Assembly (NCBI RefSeq): GCF_008107725.1
Contig: NZ_VIRN01000068.1
Span: forward strand, 62,001-126,000
Direction of reading: 5' to 3'
Source of the DNA: Marinobacter sp. BW6
Lineage (GTDB): Bacteria; Pseudomonadota; Gammaproteobacteria; Pseudomonadales; Oleiphilaceae
DNA length: 64,000 bases
Both the position numbers and the translations under genes were made by a program. Numbering within the stretch: the stretch's first letter is position 1; every line of letters starts with the position of its first letter. The notes beneath the pieces are model-generated. The model was given only the letters and a program-made list of their open reading frames with translations. It had not been told where the DNA came from and ran no database searches. Below, in pieces: positions 23,709 through 33,511 of the stretch.

Positions 23709-24575
23709 ATGAGTAACCCGATCGTTCAGCATTTTTTTGATGAACCCACAAACACGTTCAGCTACGTGGTGCGTGACCCGGACAGCCAGGCCTGCGCCAT
23801 CCTCGATTCGGTCCTGGATTTTGATTACGCTGCGGGAACCACTGATGTCCGCTCTGCCGATGAGATTATCGAGTACATCCGCAGCAACGACCTGAAGGTC
23901 GAGTGGATCCTCGAAACCCACGTACACGCGGATCACCTTTCTGCGGCGCCATATCTGCATGAGCAATTGGGAGGAAAGACCGGAATTGGTGCTCACATCC
24001 GCGATGTTCAGGAAATTTTTGGCAAGGCGTTCAACGCCGGCACCGAATTCCAGCGCGACGGCAGCCAGTTCGATCAGCTGTTCAGGGAGGGCGACACTTT
24101 CGCCATTGGTGGCCTTGAAGGGCGTGTATTGCATACCCCCGGCCATACTCCTGCCTGCCTGACCTATGTGGTTGGCGACGCCGCCTTCGTTGGTGACACG
24201 CTGTTTATGCCGGACTTTGGCACCGCTCGCTGTGATTTCCCGGGTGGCGATGCCCGCATCCTGTACCAGTCCATCCAGAAGGTGCTTTCGCTGCCTGCGG
24301 AAACCCGGATCTTACTGTGCCACGATTACAAGGCGCCTGGCCGTGATGAATATCAGCATATGACAACGGTGGCAGAGCAGCGGGAAGCGAACATTCATGT
24401 CCATGAAGGCGTTTCCGAGGAAGAGTTCGTGAAAATGCGGACCGAACGGGATGCGACCCTGGATATGCCGCGGCTGATTCTGCCGTCGGTCCAGGTCAAT
24501 ATGCGGGCAGGTCATATGCCCCCGGCCGAAGACAACGGTCAGGTGTACCTGAAAGTGCCGGTTAATCTGTTCTGA
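23709..24575 (+). CDS. ETHE1/Blh-like MBL-fold persulfide dioxygenase or hydrolase
   Basis: From ATG 23709 (AGAGGTGA upstream) the protein is 288 residues. The metallo-beta-lactamase ligands are intact: ETHVHADHLSAAPYL, HTPGHTPACLTY, GDTLFMPDFGTARCDFPGG and LCHDYK. The TARCDFPGGD segment is characteristic of the ETHE1/Blh/BigR-linked group, which oxidises glutathione persulfide to sulfite. A SulP anion transporter gene follows eight bases downstream, fitting sulfite/sulfate handling. An in-frame ATG at 23685 is possible but less well supported. Confidence 0.82.
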   Translation: MSNPIVQHFFDEPTNTFSYVVRDPDSQACAILDSVLDFDYAAGTTDVRSADEIIEYIRSNDLKVEWILETHVHADHLSAAPYLHEQLGGKTGIGAHIRDVQEIFGKAFNAGTEFQRDGSQFDQLFREGDTFAIGGLEGRVLHTPGHTPACLTYVVGDAAFVGDTLFMPDFGTARCDFPGGDARILYQSIQKVLSLPAETRILLCHDYKAPGRDEYQHMTTVAEQREANIHVHEGVSEEEFVKMRTERDATLDMPRLILPSVQVNMRAGHMPPAEDNGQVYLKVPVNLF

Positions 24576-24583
24576 GATTCCCG

Positions 24584-26317
24584 ATGAATCTTAAACGCTA
24601 TCTGCCCATCCTTCAGTGGGCGCCACAATACGGCCGGGGTCAGGCCACCAGCGATCTGGTGGCGGCGGTCATCGTTACCGTCATGCTCATTCCCCAGTCA
24701 CTGGCCTATGCCCTGTTGGCCGGGTTGCCTGCCCAGGTCGGTCTGTACGCCAGTATTTTGCCCCTGGTGATCTACGCGGTGTTCGGTACCAGCCGGACTC
24801 TGTCTGTGGGGCCGGTCGCTGTAGCCTCGCTGATGACAGCCGCGGCCCTGGCGCCACTGGCGGAGGCTGGCACCCCTGAGTATGTGGCCGGTGCTGTTCT
24901 GTTGGCGGTTATGTCAGGCCTCATGCTCACACTGATGGGTGTGCTCAGGCTGGGTTTCCTGGCCAACTTTCTCAGCCATCCGGTTATTTCGGGCTTCATC
25001 ACAGCTTCCGGCATTGTCATTGCCGCGAGCCAGCTCAAACATATTTTCGGGATCGAGGCCTCCGGCCATAACCTGCTGGAAATTGGCCAGTCACTGTTGG
25101 CGTCGATCGGCGATACCAACCTGGCGACACTGGGCGTTGGTGCCGGGGCCCTGATTTTCCTTCTGCTCGCCCGAAAACGTCTGAAGCCGCTTCTTATGGG
25201 TATGGGCCTGGCCCCGAGAATGGCGGATATTCTGACCAAAACCGCGCCGATTCTGGCGGTTCTGTTGACCACCCTGGTGGCCTGGAAGTTCCAGCTTGAT
25301 GGCCAGGGTGTGCGTCTGGTTGGAGATGTGCCCCGGGGACTGCCTGATTTCACCATGCCGAGCCTGGACATGGGCTTGTGGCAGCAGCTGGCGGTCAGCG
25401 CTTTGCTGATCAGTGTTGTGGGTTTCGTGGAGTCGGTGTCCGTAGGCCAGACGTTGGCCGCCAAGCGGCGCCAGCGTATCGATCCGGACCAGGAGCTGAT
25501 TGGTCTGGGAACCGCCAATCTGGGCGCGGGCTTTTCCGGCGGTATGCCGGTTACCGGTGGCTTTTCCCGTTCTGTCGTCAACTTCGACGCCGGTGCCGAG
25601 ACCCCGGCCGCCGGCGCCTATGCGGCGGTTGGTATCGCTATGGCAACGCTGTTTCTGACGCCTGCAATAGCGTATCTGCCGCAGGCAACACTCGCAGCAA
25701 CCATTATTGTGGCAGTAGCCACTCTGATCGATCTCCCGGCCCTGGGCCGCACCTGGCGCTATTCACGTACCGACTTCGGGGCCATGCTCGCGACCATCGT
25801 GCTGACCCTGGTACACAGTGTCGAGGCGGGCATTATCGCCGGGGTGGCGCTTTCCATCGGTCTGTTCCTGTATCGCACCAGCCGCCCCCACAGTGCGGTG
25901 GTCGGCCGGGTGCCAGGTACCGAGCACTTTCGCAACGTGCTTCGCCACGATGTGGAACTTTGCCCGAAGGTGACCTTCCTGCGTGTGGACGAGAGCCTTT
26001 ACTTCGCTAATGCCCGGTTCCTCGAGGAAACGGTCATGGACCTGATCATTCGGGAGCCGGAGTTAAAAGACCTTGTGCTGGTGTGTCCGGCGGTGAACCT
26101 TGTGGATGCCTCGGCTCTTGAAAGTCTGGAGGCGATCAACGAGCGTATGAAGGATGCAGGGGTCAGGTTGCATCTGGCGGAAGTGAAAGGCCCGGTCATG
26201 GATAAGTTGAAGGGGACAGAGCTGCTTTCCCATCTGGGTGGCGAGGTTTTCCTGAGTACCTTTGAGGCCTGGCAGCGCCTGACCGACCTTGGCAAACTCG
26301 AGAAACAGGTCGCCTGA
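24584..26317 (+). CDS. SulP-family inorganic anion transporter with STAS domain
   Basis: The 577-residue protein has the SulP membrane core (about 1-410) starting with the signature ATSDLVAAVIVTVMLIPQSLAYALLAGLP, and a cytosolic STAS domain (about 435-560). SulP proteins carry sulfate, bicarbonate or dicarboxylates. Being eight bases downstream of an ETHE1-like enzyme suggests sulfate or sulfite movement linked to sulfide oxidation, although bicarbonate import (BicA type) cannot be excluded from sequence. Confidence 0.88.
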   Translation: MNLKRYLPILQWAPQYGRGQATSDLVAAVIVTVMLIPQSLAYALLAGLPAQVGLYASILPLVIYAVFGTSRTLSVGPVAVASLMTAAALAPLAEAGTPEYVAGAVLLAVMSGLMLTLMGVLRLGFLANFLSHPVISGFITASGIVIAASQLKHIFGIEASGHNLLEIGQSLLASIGDTNLATLGVGAGALIFLLLARKRLKPLLMGMGLAPRMADILTKTAPILAVLLTTLVAWKFQLDGQGVRLVGDVPRGLPDFTMPSLDMGLWQQLAVSALLISVVGFVESVSVGQTLAAKRRQRIDPDQELIGLGTANLGAGFSGGMPVTGGFSRSVVNFDAGAETPAAGAYAAVGIAMATLFLTPAIAYLPQATLAATIIVAVATLIDLPALGRTWRYSRTDFGAMLATIVLTLVHSVEAGIIAGVALSIGLFLYRTSRPHSAVVGRVPGTEHFRNVLRHDVELCPKVTFLRVDESLYFANARFLEETVMDLIIREPELKDLVLVCPAVNLVDASALESLEAINERMKDAGVRLHLAEVKGPVMDKLKGTELLSHLGGEVFLSTFEAWQRLTDLGKLEKQVA

Positions 26318-26398
26318 TTAATCTGGGCTTGCTTGCACCGGGGGTGGGGCGGGCCATTAAGATGTCATTCCCGACCCCGTTGCTGCGGTACGTTCACT

Positions 26399-27058
26399 AT
26401 GGGCATGACTGAAAACCTGCTATCCACCAGTCAGTGGATCATTACGCTCCTGCTCTTTCTGGTGATTCTTGTCCGTGCACTGCGCTCAATCGATTGGCAG
26501 GCGTTTCGCAAGGACAACGCGCTCCAGCACTCGTTTTTCGGTGCCGCCGTGGTTCTGGGTTTTGTCTGGCAGCTACGGGCGGGCATTTCTCCGGGCCTGG
26601 CCATCCACATTTTCGGTATTACGGTAATAACCCTGATGTTGGGGTGGGCGCTGGCGGTGTTGGCAGGCCTGCTGGCGCTGGTGATCACGGTGATCACCGG
26701 CCGCGAGCCACTGATGATGTTCGCCGCCAACGGGCTGATCACGGTGATGGTGCCGGCCATTGTCAGCCACGGCATCATGCTCTGGGAGCGCCGACGGGAT
26801 TTCCGGAACTTCTTCGCCTATATCTTCTTCTGCGGGTTCTTTGGCGCGGGCATTTCCGTGGCGGCCGCCGGTGTTGTCATGTGCCTGATGCTATGGACCA
26901 GCGGCGTCTATACGTTCGACGAGCTGGTGCATGAATACATCCGCTACCTGCCGTTATTCATGATTCCGGAGGGATTTGTGAACGGCACCTTCGTAACCGG
27001 ACTCATGGTGTTTCATCCGGACCGGCTGACGACACTGGATCAGAGAAGGTACCGATAG
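26399..27058 (+). CDS. CbiM-like energy-coupling-factor permease homologue
   Basis: The protein (219 residues; in-frame ATG 26405 is equally possible) has six to seven membrane helices and ends with LFMIPEGFVNGTFVTGLMVFHPD, which resembles the CbiM/NikM family signature. It lacks the N-terminal M-H-I-M-E-G metal-binding start of true Co/Ni permeases, and no CbiQ or CbiO partner gene is present. It is therefore probably an orphan relative with a different or unknown function. It converges with the GGDEF-EAL gene with 12 bases between stops. Confidence 0.6.
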   Translation: MGMTENLLSTSQWIITLLLFLVILVRALRSIDWQAFRKDNALQHSFFGAAVVLGFVWQLRAGISPGLAIHIFGITVITLMLGWALAVLAGLLALVITVITGREPLMMFAANGLITVMVPAIVSHGIMLWERRRDFRNFFAYIFFCGFFGAGISVAAAGVVMCLMLWTSGVYTFDELVHEYIRYLPLFMIPEGFVNGTFVTGLMVFHPDRLTTLDQRRYR

Positions 27059-27070
27059 AGCTGATCCGGC

Positions 27071-29203
27071 TCAGATGCCCTCGCCACTGGCAACGGCCGG
27101 ATTGAGCATGTCACCGGACGTTCCGGATCGGGCTTTTGCCTGCCAGTTCTTTGCCCAGCCCAGCACTTCGGTTGCTGGCATCGGACGGGCGATGCCGTAA
27201 CCCTGCACGAAATTGCAGCCCATCTGCCGCAGTGCCCGGGCATGCTCCATGGTTTCCACACCCTCGGCCAGCACCGGGTGCGAGAACCGCTGGGCCAGGA
27301 AGATCACACTCTCCACGATGGCGTGGTCGCTGGCATCCTCGAGCATATTGCGAACAAAACTCTGGTCGATCTTGATGATGTCGACCGGGAGGGTGCGCAG
27401 GTAAGTCAGCGATGAAAAGCCGGTGCCGAAATCGTCCAGCGCCACCTGCAGGCCCAGGCTCTGGCAACGCGCCAGAACATTGCTGGCCCGGTGGGTATCC
27501 TCAAGGGCTGTTGATTCCAGAACCTCCAGGGTGATCTGCCCCGGCGAAACGTCCGGATGGCTGTGCAGATAGCTTTCCAGATAATCCGCAAAGCTGCGGT
27601 CCATCAGGTGCGGGGCGCTGATGTTGATGCTGACCGCCAGATCCTCTCCGGCTTCCTTCCAGGCGTTCATCTGGTAAATCGCTTCTTTCAGTACCCACTG
27701 GCCCAGCGGCACCTCCAGGTGGCTGTTCTCGACAATGGGCAGGAACTCGCCGGGCGAGACCAGCCCCTTCTGCGGGTGATTCCACCGGATTAGCGCCTCG
27801 AAGCCGATAATCTCGCTATCGGTAACCCGTACCTGGGGCTGGAAAAACAGTTCAAACTCTTCGTTTTCGAGGGCTCGGCTGATTTCCATCAACTGGTTGC
27901 GCCGGTTCCGGCGATGCTCGTCCAGGCCGGGATCGAAAAAGTGGCACTGGTTGCGGCCTTTTTCTTTGGCGGAATACATGGCCTGATCGGCATGGCGAAT
28001 CAGCCCTTCGGCGTCAGCCCCGTCTTCCGGGTAGCGGGTAATACCCAGGCTTGCGGTCAGGGTGACATTTTGGTCACCCACGGATACTGGCTCGCCTACG
28101 GTAGCCAGTACACGCTGGTAAACCGCCTCGTGGTCATCATCACCCTGCAGCAGGAGCACGAATTCGTCGCCACCAATCCGGGCCACGGTATCGCCGCTGC
28201 GAAGTGCGCGGGTCAGCCGTTCCGCCAGGGTTCGCAGGGTCTGGTCGCCTGATACATGCCCCCACCTGTCGTTAATGGCCTTGAACCCGTCCAGGTCGAG
28301 ATAGCACACCGACACGCTGCGATGCTGCCGGTCGGCGTGATTCCGGGCGGTGCGCAGTCGCTCTTCCAGCAACTGGCGGTTGGGCAGGCCGGTCAGGTCG
28401 TCGTAGTTGGCGGCCCGGTCCAGTTCTTTGGCGTGGTTCTTGAGCGCGGTAATATCGGAGAAGGCTGCCACATGGTAATGCTGCCCGGGTTCCTCCAGGT
28501 GCACGCGGCTGATCGAGAGCAGTTCCACGTACTCTTCACCGTTTTTCCGGCGGTTCCAGATCTCGCCCCGCCAGTGGTCGGTTTTCTCGATGGTCCGCCA
28601 CATGGAACGGTAGTATTCCCCGGAGTGACGGCCCGAGCTGAGGATGGCCGGGTTCAGACCCAGCACTTCCTGGCGGTTGTAGCCGGTAATCCGCGAAAAT
28701 GCTGGATTTACATCCAGGATCCGGTTGGACTGATCGGTAATCAGAATGGCCTCGTGGCTGCGGTCGAACACGCTGGCCGCTATGCGCAGGCCTCGCTCGC
28801 TGTTTTTCCGGTCCGAGATGTTGTTCTGAATGGCGATAAAGCCGGGCGCAGGGCCCTTTTCGGTGCCGATTGGAACGCAATAGGTATGCACCCAGTAGGG
28901 CTCACCGGCTTTGGTGTAATGAAGAATATCCTCTTCAATAACTTCAGCCCGGTGCAGCTTCTGGTTAATGCGCTTGATGGTTTCGGGATCAGTGTCCGGC
29001 CCGTAGAGCACTTCTTTTGGAAGGCATCCGCGCACCTCCTCAAGCTGATACCCCGTGTGTTCCTCAAAGCTGGGGTTTACCCATTCGATGCGGCCGGCAT
29101 CGTCCAGCATCACCAGAAAATTGGGCGTAACCGCCGCAATCATGGCCAGGCGATGAGGATCAATGTCTGAGGGGGGTGTAATCGTCGTGGAGGATCTGGG
29201 CAT
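27071..29203 (-). CDS. PAS-GGDEF-EAL protein (c-di-GMP metabolism)
   Basis: The 710-residue soluble protein has two PAS domains with PAC regions (about 15-140 and 140-265), a GGDEF domain (about 275-435) with intact ARIGGDEF and an RSGD inhibition site five residues before it, and an EAL domain (about 450-700) with GFEALIRWNHP, a DDFGTGFSSL loop and KIDQSF. Both catalytic modules look competent, so it could make and degrade c-di-GMP according to the PAS input. The 257 bases between its start and the next gene contain nothing I recognise. Confidence 0.92.
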   Translation of the reverse strand: MPRSSTTITPPSDIDPHRLAMIAAVTPNFLVMLDDAGRIEWVNPSFEEHTGYQLEEVRGCLPKEVLYGPDTDPETIKRINQKLHRAEVIEEDILHYTKAGEPYWVHTYCVPIGTEKGPAPGFIAIQNNISDRKNSERGLRIAASVFDRSHEAILITDQSNRILDVNPAFSRITGYNRQEVLGLNPAILSSGRHSGEYYRSMWRTIEKTDHWRGEIWNRRKNGEEYVELLSISRVHLEEPGQHYHVAAFSDITALKNHAKELDRAANYDDLTGLPNRQLLEERLRTARNHADRQHRSVSVCYLDLDGFKAINDRWGHVSGDQTLRTLAERLTRALRSGDTVARIGGDEFVLLLQGDDDHEAVYQRVLATVGEPVSVGDQNVTLTASLGITRYPEDGADAEGLIRHADQAMYSAKEKGRNQCHFFDPGLDEHRRNRRNQLMEISRALENEEFELFFQPQVRVTDSEIIGFEALIRWNHPQKGLVSPGEFLPIVENSHLEVPLGQWVLKEAIYQMNAWKEAGEDLAVSINISAPHLMDRSFADYLESYLHSHPDVSPGQITLEVLESTALEDTHRASNVLARCQSLGLQVALDDFGTGFSSLTYLRTLPVDIIKIDQSFVRNMLEDASDHAIVESVIFLAQRFSHPVLAEGVETMEHARALRQMGCNFVQGYGIARPMPATEVLGWAKNWQAKARSGTSGDMLNPAVASGEGI

Positions 29204-29460
29204 GAGAGTCAGTAATTCGAGTTTCCGGTCTGTAAATTAATGAACTCTCCTCCGTGTGAGACTTCTGCGACTATATCAGCGGGACCGGGGTTCATGGCCG
29301 TCCGTAATTGTCGCGACGGCCTGGAATCTGTCGGGCTTTCCAGGCATTTGAGATCGGGGCTGATGGCGGAGCATGCTACCGGAATACCCTCGAAAAAACA
29401 TGGGTAAATGGTAGAACCTGATTGATGGGTGTCAGTTTTTTGCCAGTTCGCCGGCGTCTG

Positions 29461-29991
29461 TTAGCGCCAGCGCGAGTGTTTCTGGAGCTTCCGTTGCAGG
29501 GTACGGCGATGCATGTTCAGGGCCCGGGCGGTGGCAGAGACGTTGCCTTCATTCTCGTTGAGAACCCGCTGGATGTGCTCCCACTCCATCTCCTCGACGG
29601 ACGGCGGCTCAGCCCGGAGATCCGGCGGGGCATCAATCGGCTCGAACCCGGCCAGTAGCTGACTGACGGTCACCGGTTTGCAGAGGTAGTTCACAGCCCC
29701 CCGGCGCATGGCTTCGACCGCTGTGGCGATACTTCCGTAGCCGGTGAGTACCAATACTTCCAGGTCCGGACGCATGTCCAGTAACTCCGGCAGCAATTGC
29801 AGGCCGCTCTCGCCGGCCAGATTCAGATCCAGCACGCATCGGTGAACGTGTCCTTCCGACAGGGCCGCTTTCGCCTCCTGTTGCCCGTGGGCAAGCCGGG
29901 CTTCAATGCCCTGACGACTGAGTGAACGCTGAAGCACCTGCAGAAAGGCGTCATCGTCATCAATAAGCAGCCAGGCCCGCTGTTCGCTCAT
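29461..29991 (-). CDS. RegA/ActR/RoxR-type response regulator
   Basis: The 176-residue protein is the compact receiver plus Fis-type helix-turn-helix architecture of RegA/PrrA/ActR/RoxR. The receiver has LIDDDDAFLQVL, phospho-acceptor Asp in CVLDLNLAGESG, VLTGYGSIATAVEAM and NYLCKPV. The C-terminus has NVSATARALNMHRRTLQRKL. These regulators control respiratory and redox-responsive genes. It overlaps the cognate kinase stop region by 4 bases and is translated after it. Confidence 0.9.
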   Translation of the reverse strand: MSEQRAWLLIDDDDAFLQVLQRSLSRQGIEARLAHGQQEAKAALSEGHVHRCVLDLNLAGESGLQLLPELLDMRPDLEVLVLTGYGSIATAVEAMRRGAVNYLCKPVTVSQLLAGFEPIDAPPDLRAEPPSVEEMEWEHIQRVLNENEGNVSATARALNMHRRTLQRKLQKHSRWR

Positions 29992-31268
29992 GCTTGGTCT
30001 CCCATTAGGCTGTTGGTCTCCGCCGTGATCGGCAGATCAATGATGATGGTGGTGCCCTCCGAGCTGCCCCGGGCTTTCAGTGTGCCGCCAAGGCGTTGGA
30101 TGGTGGCGTTGGACAGGAACAGCCCAACGCCGAGACCATTTTCCGAACTGACCACCTGGTCGCCAAGCGTACCCTCGGGGGTGGATTCCAGACCATCACC
30201 ATGGTCTTCCACAACCAATTCCATCCGGCCTTCGCCACCCTCTCGGGCAGCAACAGCCACCCAGGAAGGACTGGCGGTGACCGCGTTGGCCAGAACATTC
30301 AGCACAGCCTGATCCAGGGTGGCATCCACGGCCAGGGGGCAGTCCGGTACCGGCTTCTGCCATTCAATGGCGGCAGCCGGCCAGAGCAGGGTGGCGGATT
30401 CCCTGAGTCGTGCGACCCAGTCCCGGGCGGTCAAGATTTCCAGTTGTGCGGTTTTTGCCTGTATCGCTGCAGTGGAGAGTTGTTGAAGGTGGCCACTGCA
30501 AAGGCCCAGTTGCGTTTCCATCAGTGCAAGGTCGTCTGCCATGGGATCGCCGCCGGAGAGCGCAGATTTCATTTCCTCCACCAGCAGGGTCATGGTGTTC
30601 AGCGGCGTGCCCAGGCGATGGGCTACAGCGGCTGCGGAAAGCCCCAGGGCGATGATTTGTTCATCCCGCAGCCGGGTCTCCCGTATCTGGGCAAGCTGCG
30701 ATTGTTGCTGGCGCAGACGACGGGCCAGGGCGCCGACAACCAGGAGGAGGATGGCGGCGGTTGTGGCGAAGGTGACCCACATGCCGACAAGGTGCAGCTG
30801 GGCCAGATTGGCGCTGTGATGCTCATGGGTTACCGGGGTATGCCAGATCACCAGGGAGGTATAGACCGCCACTCCGGCAACGGTTACGGCAATGCTCTGG
30901 CCCAGCGGTACCAGCACAATGGCCACGGCAATGGGCAGCAGCAACAGGGAAACCAGGGGGTTGGTATAGCCACCGGTCAGATAAAGCCAGGCTCCGATCA
31001 TGAGCAGGTCGACAATCAGCACCAGGCTGACGACCTGTGTCGAGCGAGGCGGTCGCCGGGTAAACCAGAGCCAGGCCAGGGTCGCCAGAACGCCGTACGC
31101 CAGTGGCAGGATGACCGATTCCGCGCGATGGGCCAGGGTCACCATGGTTTCCGCCACGGCGATCGAAATCAGCTGCAGCGCAACAATTGTCAAACGCATG
31201 CCCAGCAGATAGCGGGCAGTCTGTTGAAATCCGGTCTGTGAGTGGGTCAACCATTCCATAACGCGCAT
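29988..31268 (-). CDS. RegB/PrrB/RoxS-type redox sensor kinase
   Basis: The 426-residue kinase has six N-terminal membrane helices and carries two RegB hallmarks. The first is a membrane heptapeptide GGYTNPL at 99-105, matching the quinone-sensing GGxxNPF with Leu for Phe. The second is a cysteine (Cys257, in ETQLGLCSGHL) at the position of the RegB redox box. The H-box is ALGLSAAAVAHRLGTPLN with His217. It probably senses the redox state of the quinone pool. It diverges from a copper-receptor gene with 129 bases between, so copper uptake for cuproenzymes may be in its regulon. Confidence 0.88.
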   Translation of the reverse strand: MRVMEWLTHSQTGFQQTARYLLGMRLTIVALQLISIAVAETMVTLAHRAESVILPLAYGVLATLAWLWFTRRPPRSTQVVSLVLIVDLLMIGAWLYLTGGYTNPLVSLLLLPIAVAIVLVPLGQSIAVTVAGVAVYTSLVIWHTPVTHEHHSANLAQLHLVGMWVTFATTAAILLLVVGALARRLRQQQSQLAQIRETRLRDEQIIALGLSAAAVAHRLGTPLNTMTLLVEEMKSALSGGDPMADDLALMETQLGLCSGHLQQLSTAAIQAKTAQLEILTARDWVARLRESATLLWPAAAIEWQKPVPDCPLAVDATLDQAVLNVLANAVTASPSWVAVAAREGGEGRMELVVEDHGDGLESTPEGTLGDQVVSSENGLGVGLFLSNATIQRLGGTLKARGSSEGTTIIIDLPITAETNSLMGDQA

Positions 31269-31397
31269 TCTAGCGGTTTTTTCGTTCTGGATACTCGGTA
31301 ATACCTCCGAGGGGATGCGGCATTTGGTCTCAGGCGCAGGCGCCCGCCGATCTTTATGATTGGCGCCAGATATCAGAGCTGGTCAGGATAAGGTTGT

Positions 31398-33407
31398 ATG
31401 GCGACAGTAGTTGGAGTGCGCTTCATTGGATTTTTCGCTGCGGGATTGGCTTCGCTTCCTGCCGGAGTGCTGGCACAGGAGAGTTCTCAGGAGCTGACTG
31501 TGATTCGTGTGACCGAGGGGCAGAGCGTTGAAGAAGCCTCCGCCAAGCTGGCGTCAGAGCCGGTTGAACGATTGGCCGCTGACCCGTCGGTCTCGCTCTC
31601 CCGGATGGGCGGTCGGGGACTGGAGCCGGTGATACGGGGACAGAGCCAGGAACGGGTGGATGTCCTTCTGGACGGTATTCGCGTAGAGGGAGCATGCCCG
31701 AATCGCATGGACCCGCCCACCAGTCGTCTGAGCTCAGCCCTGGCTCCCTTGCTGGAAGTGCGTACCAGCAACCAGACTCTGCGTTGGGGCCCGATTGCCG
31801 GTGGCCAGGTGGTCGCCACCACCGCGGCGCCGGTTTTCAATGATTCAGGCACCACGGGCCACCTCACGGTTGGCGGCGCTGACAACGGCAATGGCAAGCT
31901 GATCAATGGCAGTGCCGCCGTCGGCAGCGAGACTGCGTGGCTCCGGCTGGCGGGGGGATATGACGAGGCGGATGACTACGAGGATGGCGACGGTAACGAG
32001 GTCCGCAGCGCCTACAAGAACTCCGAGGCTCGCCTGGATGCAGCGTGGAAGGCGGATAACGGATTCTATATCAAGGGGCTGGTAAGCCGGCAGGAAGAGC
32101 GGGACGTGAAATACGCCGGCTCCGGCATGGATGCACCGAAAACCGATACCGACATCATGCGCCTGGAACTGGGTTCGCCGGTGGCTAACGGAAACTGGAA
32201 CCTGCTGGCCTGGCAGGCCGACGTTGATCACATCATGGATAACTTCAGTCTTCGCGAATCCATGATGAAAATGCTGACGGATTCCGAGACCGAAACCCGG
32301 GGACTTCGACTGACCCTGGACCAGAGTCCGGATGGCAGAACCGACTGGGCCATTGGTGCCGATGTTGAGACCAATAACTGGCACGCCGAACGGTTTGGCG
32401 GAGCGAATCTTGATGTCCTTACTTCCGTACTCTGGCCCGACGTGGATCGCGACCGTTTTGGCCTTTTCGCTGAACGCTTCTACCGGGTAACGCCCGAGTT
32501 AAAGCTCGGCGGTGGTGTGCGCTACGACCGCGTAGAAATGTCCGCTGCGGCAGCCGACAAGGTGTTTGGCAGTGGCATGATGGCCATGTCGGCTGCAGAT
32601 GCCTACCAGACAATCTATGGCACCACCAATACCGATGTTGCCGATGATAATTTCAGTGGCTTTGTCAGCAGCGACTGGCGGTTCTCCCCGATCCAGTCGC
32701 TGGTGGTTACAGCCAGCCACAGTGTCCGAAGCCCCAGTGTGACTGAGCGTTACATTGCCAGCTGGAACAACATGGACCCCGCAAGGCGCTGGGTGGGCAA
32801 TCCTGCTCTGGACCCGGAGACGCACCGCAAGCTGGAACTGGCGATGCCCGGCCAGAACAATGGCTGGCACTGGCGTCCGGCTATATGGGTGGATCAGGTG
32901 GATGATTTCGTGCTGCGCACCCGGAACGCGGATCAGGTCAGCGTCTACCGCAATATCGATGCGCGGCTGATGGGCGTTGAAGGGCAGCTTGGATGGAGCA
33001 ACGGCACCTGGAGCACCAATAGCAGCCTGGCCTCGGTGCGGGGTGAGAACCGGGACGAGAATAAGCCCTTGCCGCAAATTCCCCCGGTGCAGTTTATTCA
33101 GACCCTTGGCTGGCAGCATATGGGGCATGCCCTGGAACTGGAGTGGGTGCTGGCCCGCCGCCAGGACCGCGTGGATCTGGAATCCGGCCAGGATCCTGGC
33201 ACTTCACCGGGCTATGGTGTGCTGAACCTGTCCGGGAGCCACCCGCTCGCAGACTATCTGAGCGTTAGCTGGGCAGTGGATAACCTGTTCGATAATACCT
33301 GGGCGCCCCACGTTAGCCGGGCCAATACTGATCCATTCAACCCCGAAGCCGTAAGAGTTAATGAGCCTGGCCGGACGCTGCGTGCCGCACTGACAGCCAG
33401 GTGGTAA
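31398..33407 (+). CDS. TonB-dependent copper receptor (OprC/NosA-like)
   Basis: The 669-residue outer-membrane protein has a signal peptide (ending VLAQ near 27), a plug domain and a 22-strand barrel ending in RAALTARW with the terminal aromatic. The plug contains ACPNRMDPPTS near residue 99-109, the Cys/Met copper-binding motif of OprC/NosA, and Met clusters occur in loops (ESMMKM, GSGMMAMS). It would import copper ions or copper complexes using TonB energy. A strong terminator follows. The divergent RegBA-type pair is the probable regulator. Confidence 0.88.
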   Translation: MATVVGVRFIGFFAAGLASLPAGVLAQESSQELTVIRVTEGQSVEEASAKLASEPVERLAADPSVSLSRMGGRGLEPVIRGQSQERVDVLLDGIRVEGACPNRMDPPTSRLSSALAPLLEVRTSNQTLRWGPIAGGQVVATTAAPVFNDSGTTGHLTVGGADNGNGKLINGSAAVGSETAWLRLAGGYDEADDYEDGDGNEVRSAYKNSEARLDAAWKADNGFYIKGLVSRQEERDVKYAGSGMDAPKTDTDIMRLELGSPVANGNWNLLAWQADVDHIMDNFSLRESMMKMLTDSETETRGLRLTLDQSPDGRTDWAIGADVETNNWHAERFGGANLDVLTSVLWPDVDRDRFGLFAERFYRVTPELKLGGGVRYDRVEMSAAAADKVFGSGMMAMSAADAYQTIYGTTNTDVADDNFSGFVSSDWRFSPIQSLVVTASHSVRSPSVTERYIASWNNMDPARRWVGNPALDPETHRKLELAMPGQNNGWHWRPAIWVDQVDDFVLRTRNADQVSVYRNIDARLMGVEGQLGWSNGTWSTNSSLASVRGENRDENKPLPQIPPVQFIQTLGWQHMGHALELEWVLARRQDRVDLESGQDPGTSPGYGVLNLSGSHPLADYLSVSWAVDNLFDNTWAPHVSRANTDPFNPEAVRVNEPGRTLRAALTARW

Positions 33408-33457
33408 GACCTTGCATGGCGGTTACCCGCTTCTCATAGCCGGCGGGTGACATTCTT

Positions 33458-33497
33458 GCCCCGAGTGGAACCAACTCCTCCACCCGGGGCTTTTTTA
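33458..33497 (+). terminator. Rho-independent terminator after the copper receptor gene
   Basis: GCCCCG and CGGGGC form the base of a hairpin extended past one A-C mismatch by GTGGA/TCCAC, followed by six T residues. It separates the receptor gene from the arginine deiminase operon promoter. Confidence 0.85.
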
Positions 33498-33511
33498 TGG
33501 CTGATTAAAAA

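Noticed and set aside
30096..31241. 381-residue plus-strand frame opposite the RegB-like kinase
   Set aside because: Antisense shadow; repetitive Gln/Gly composition and no domain.
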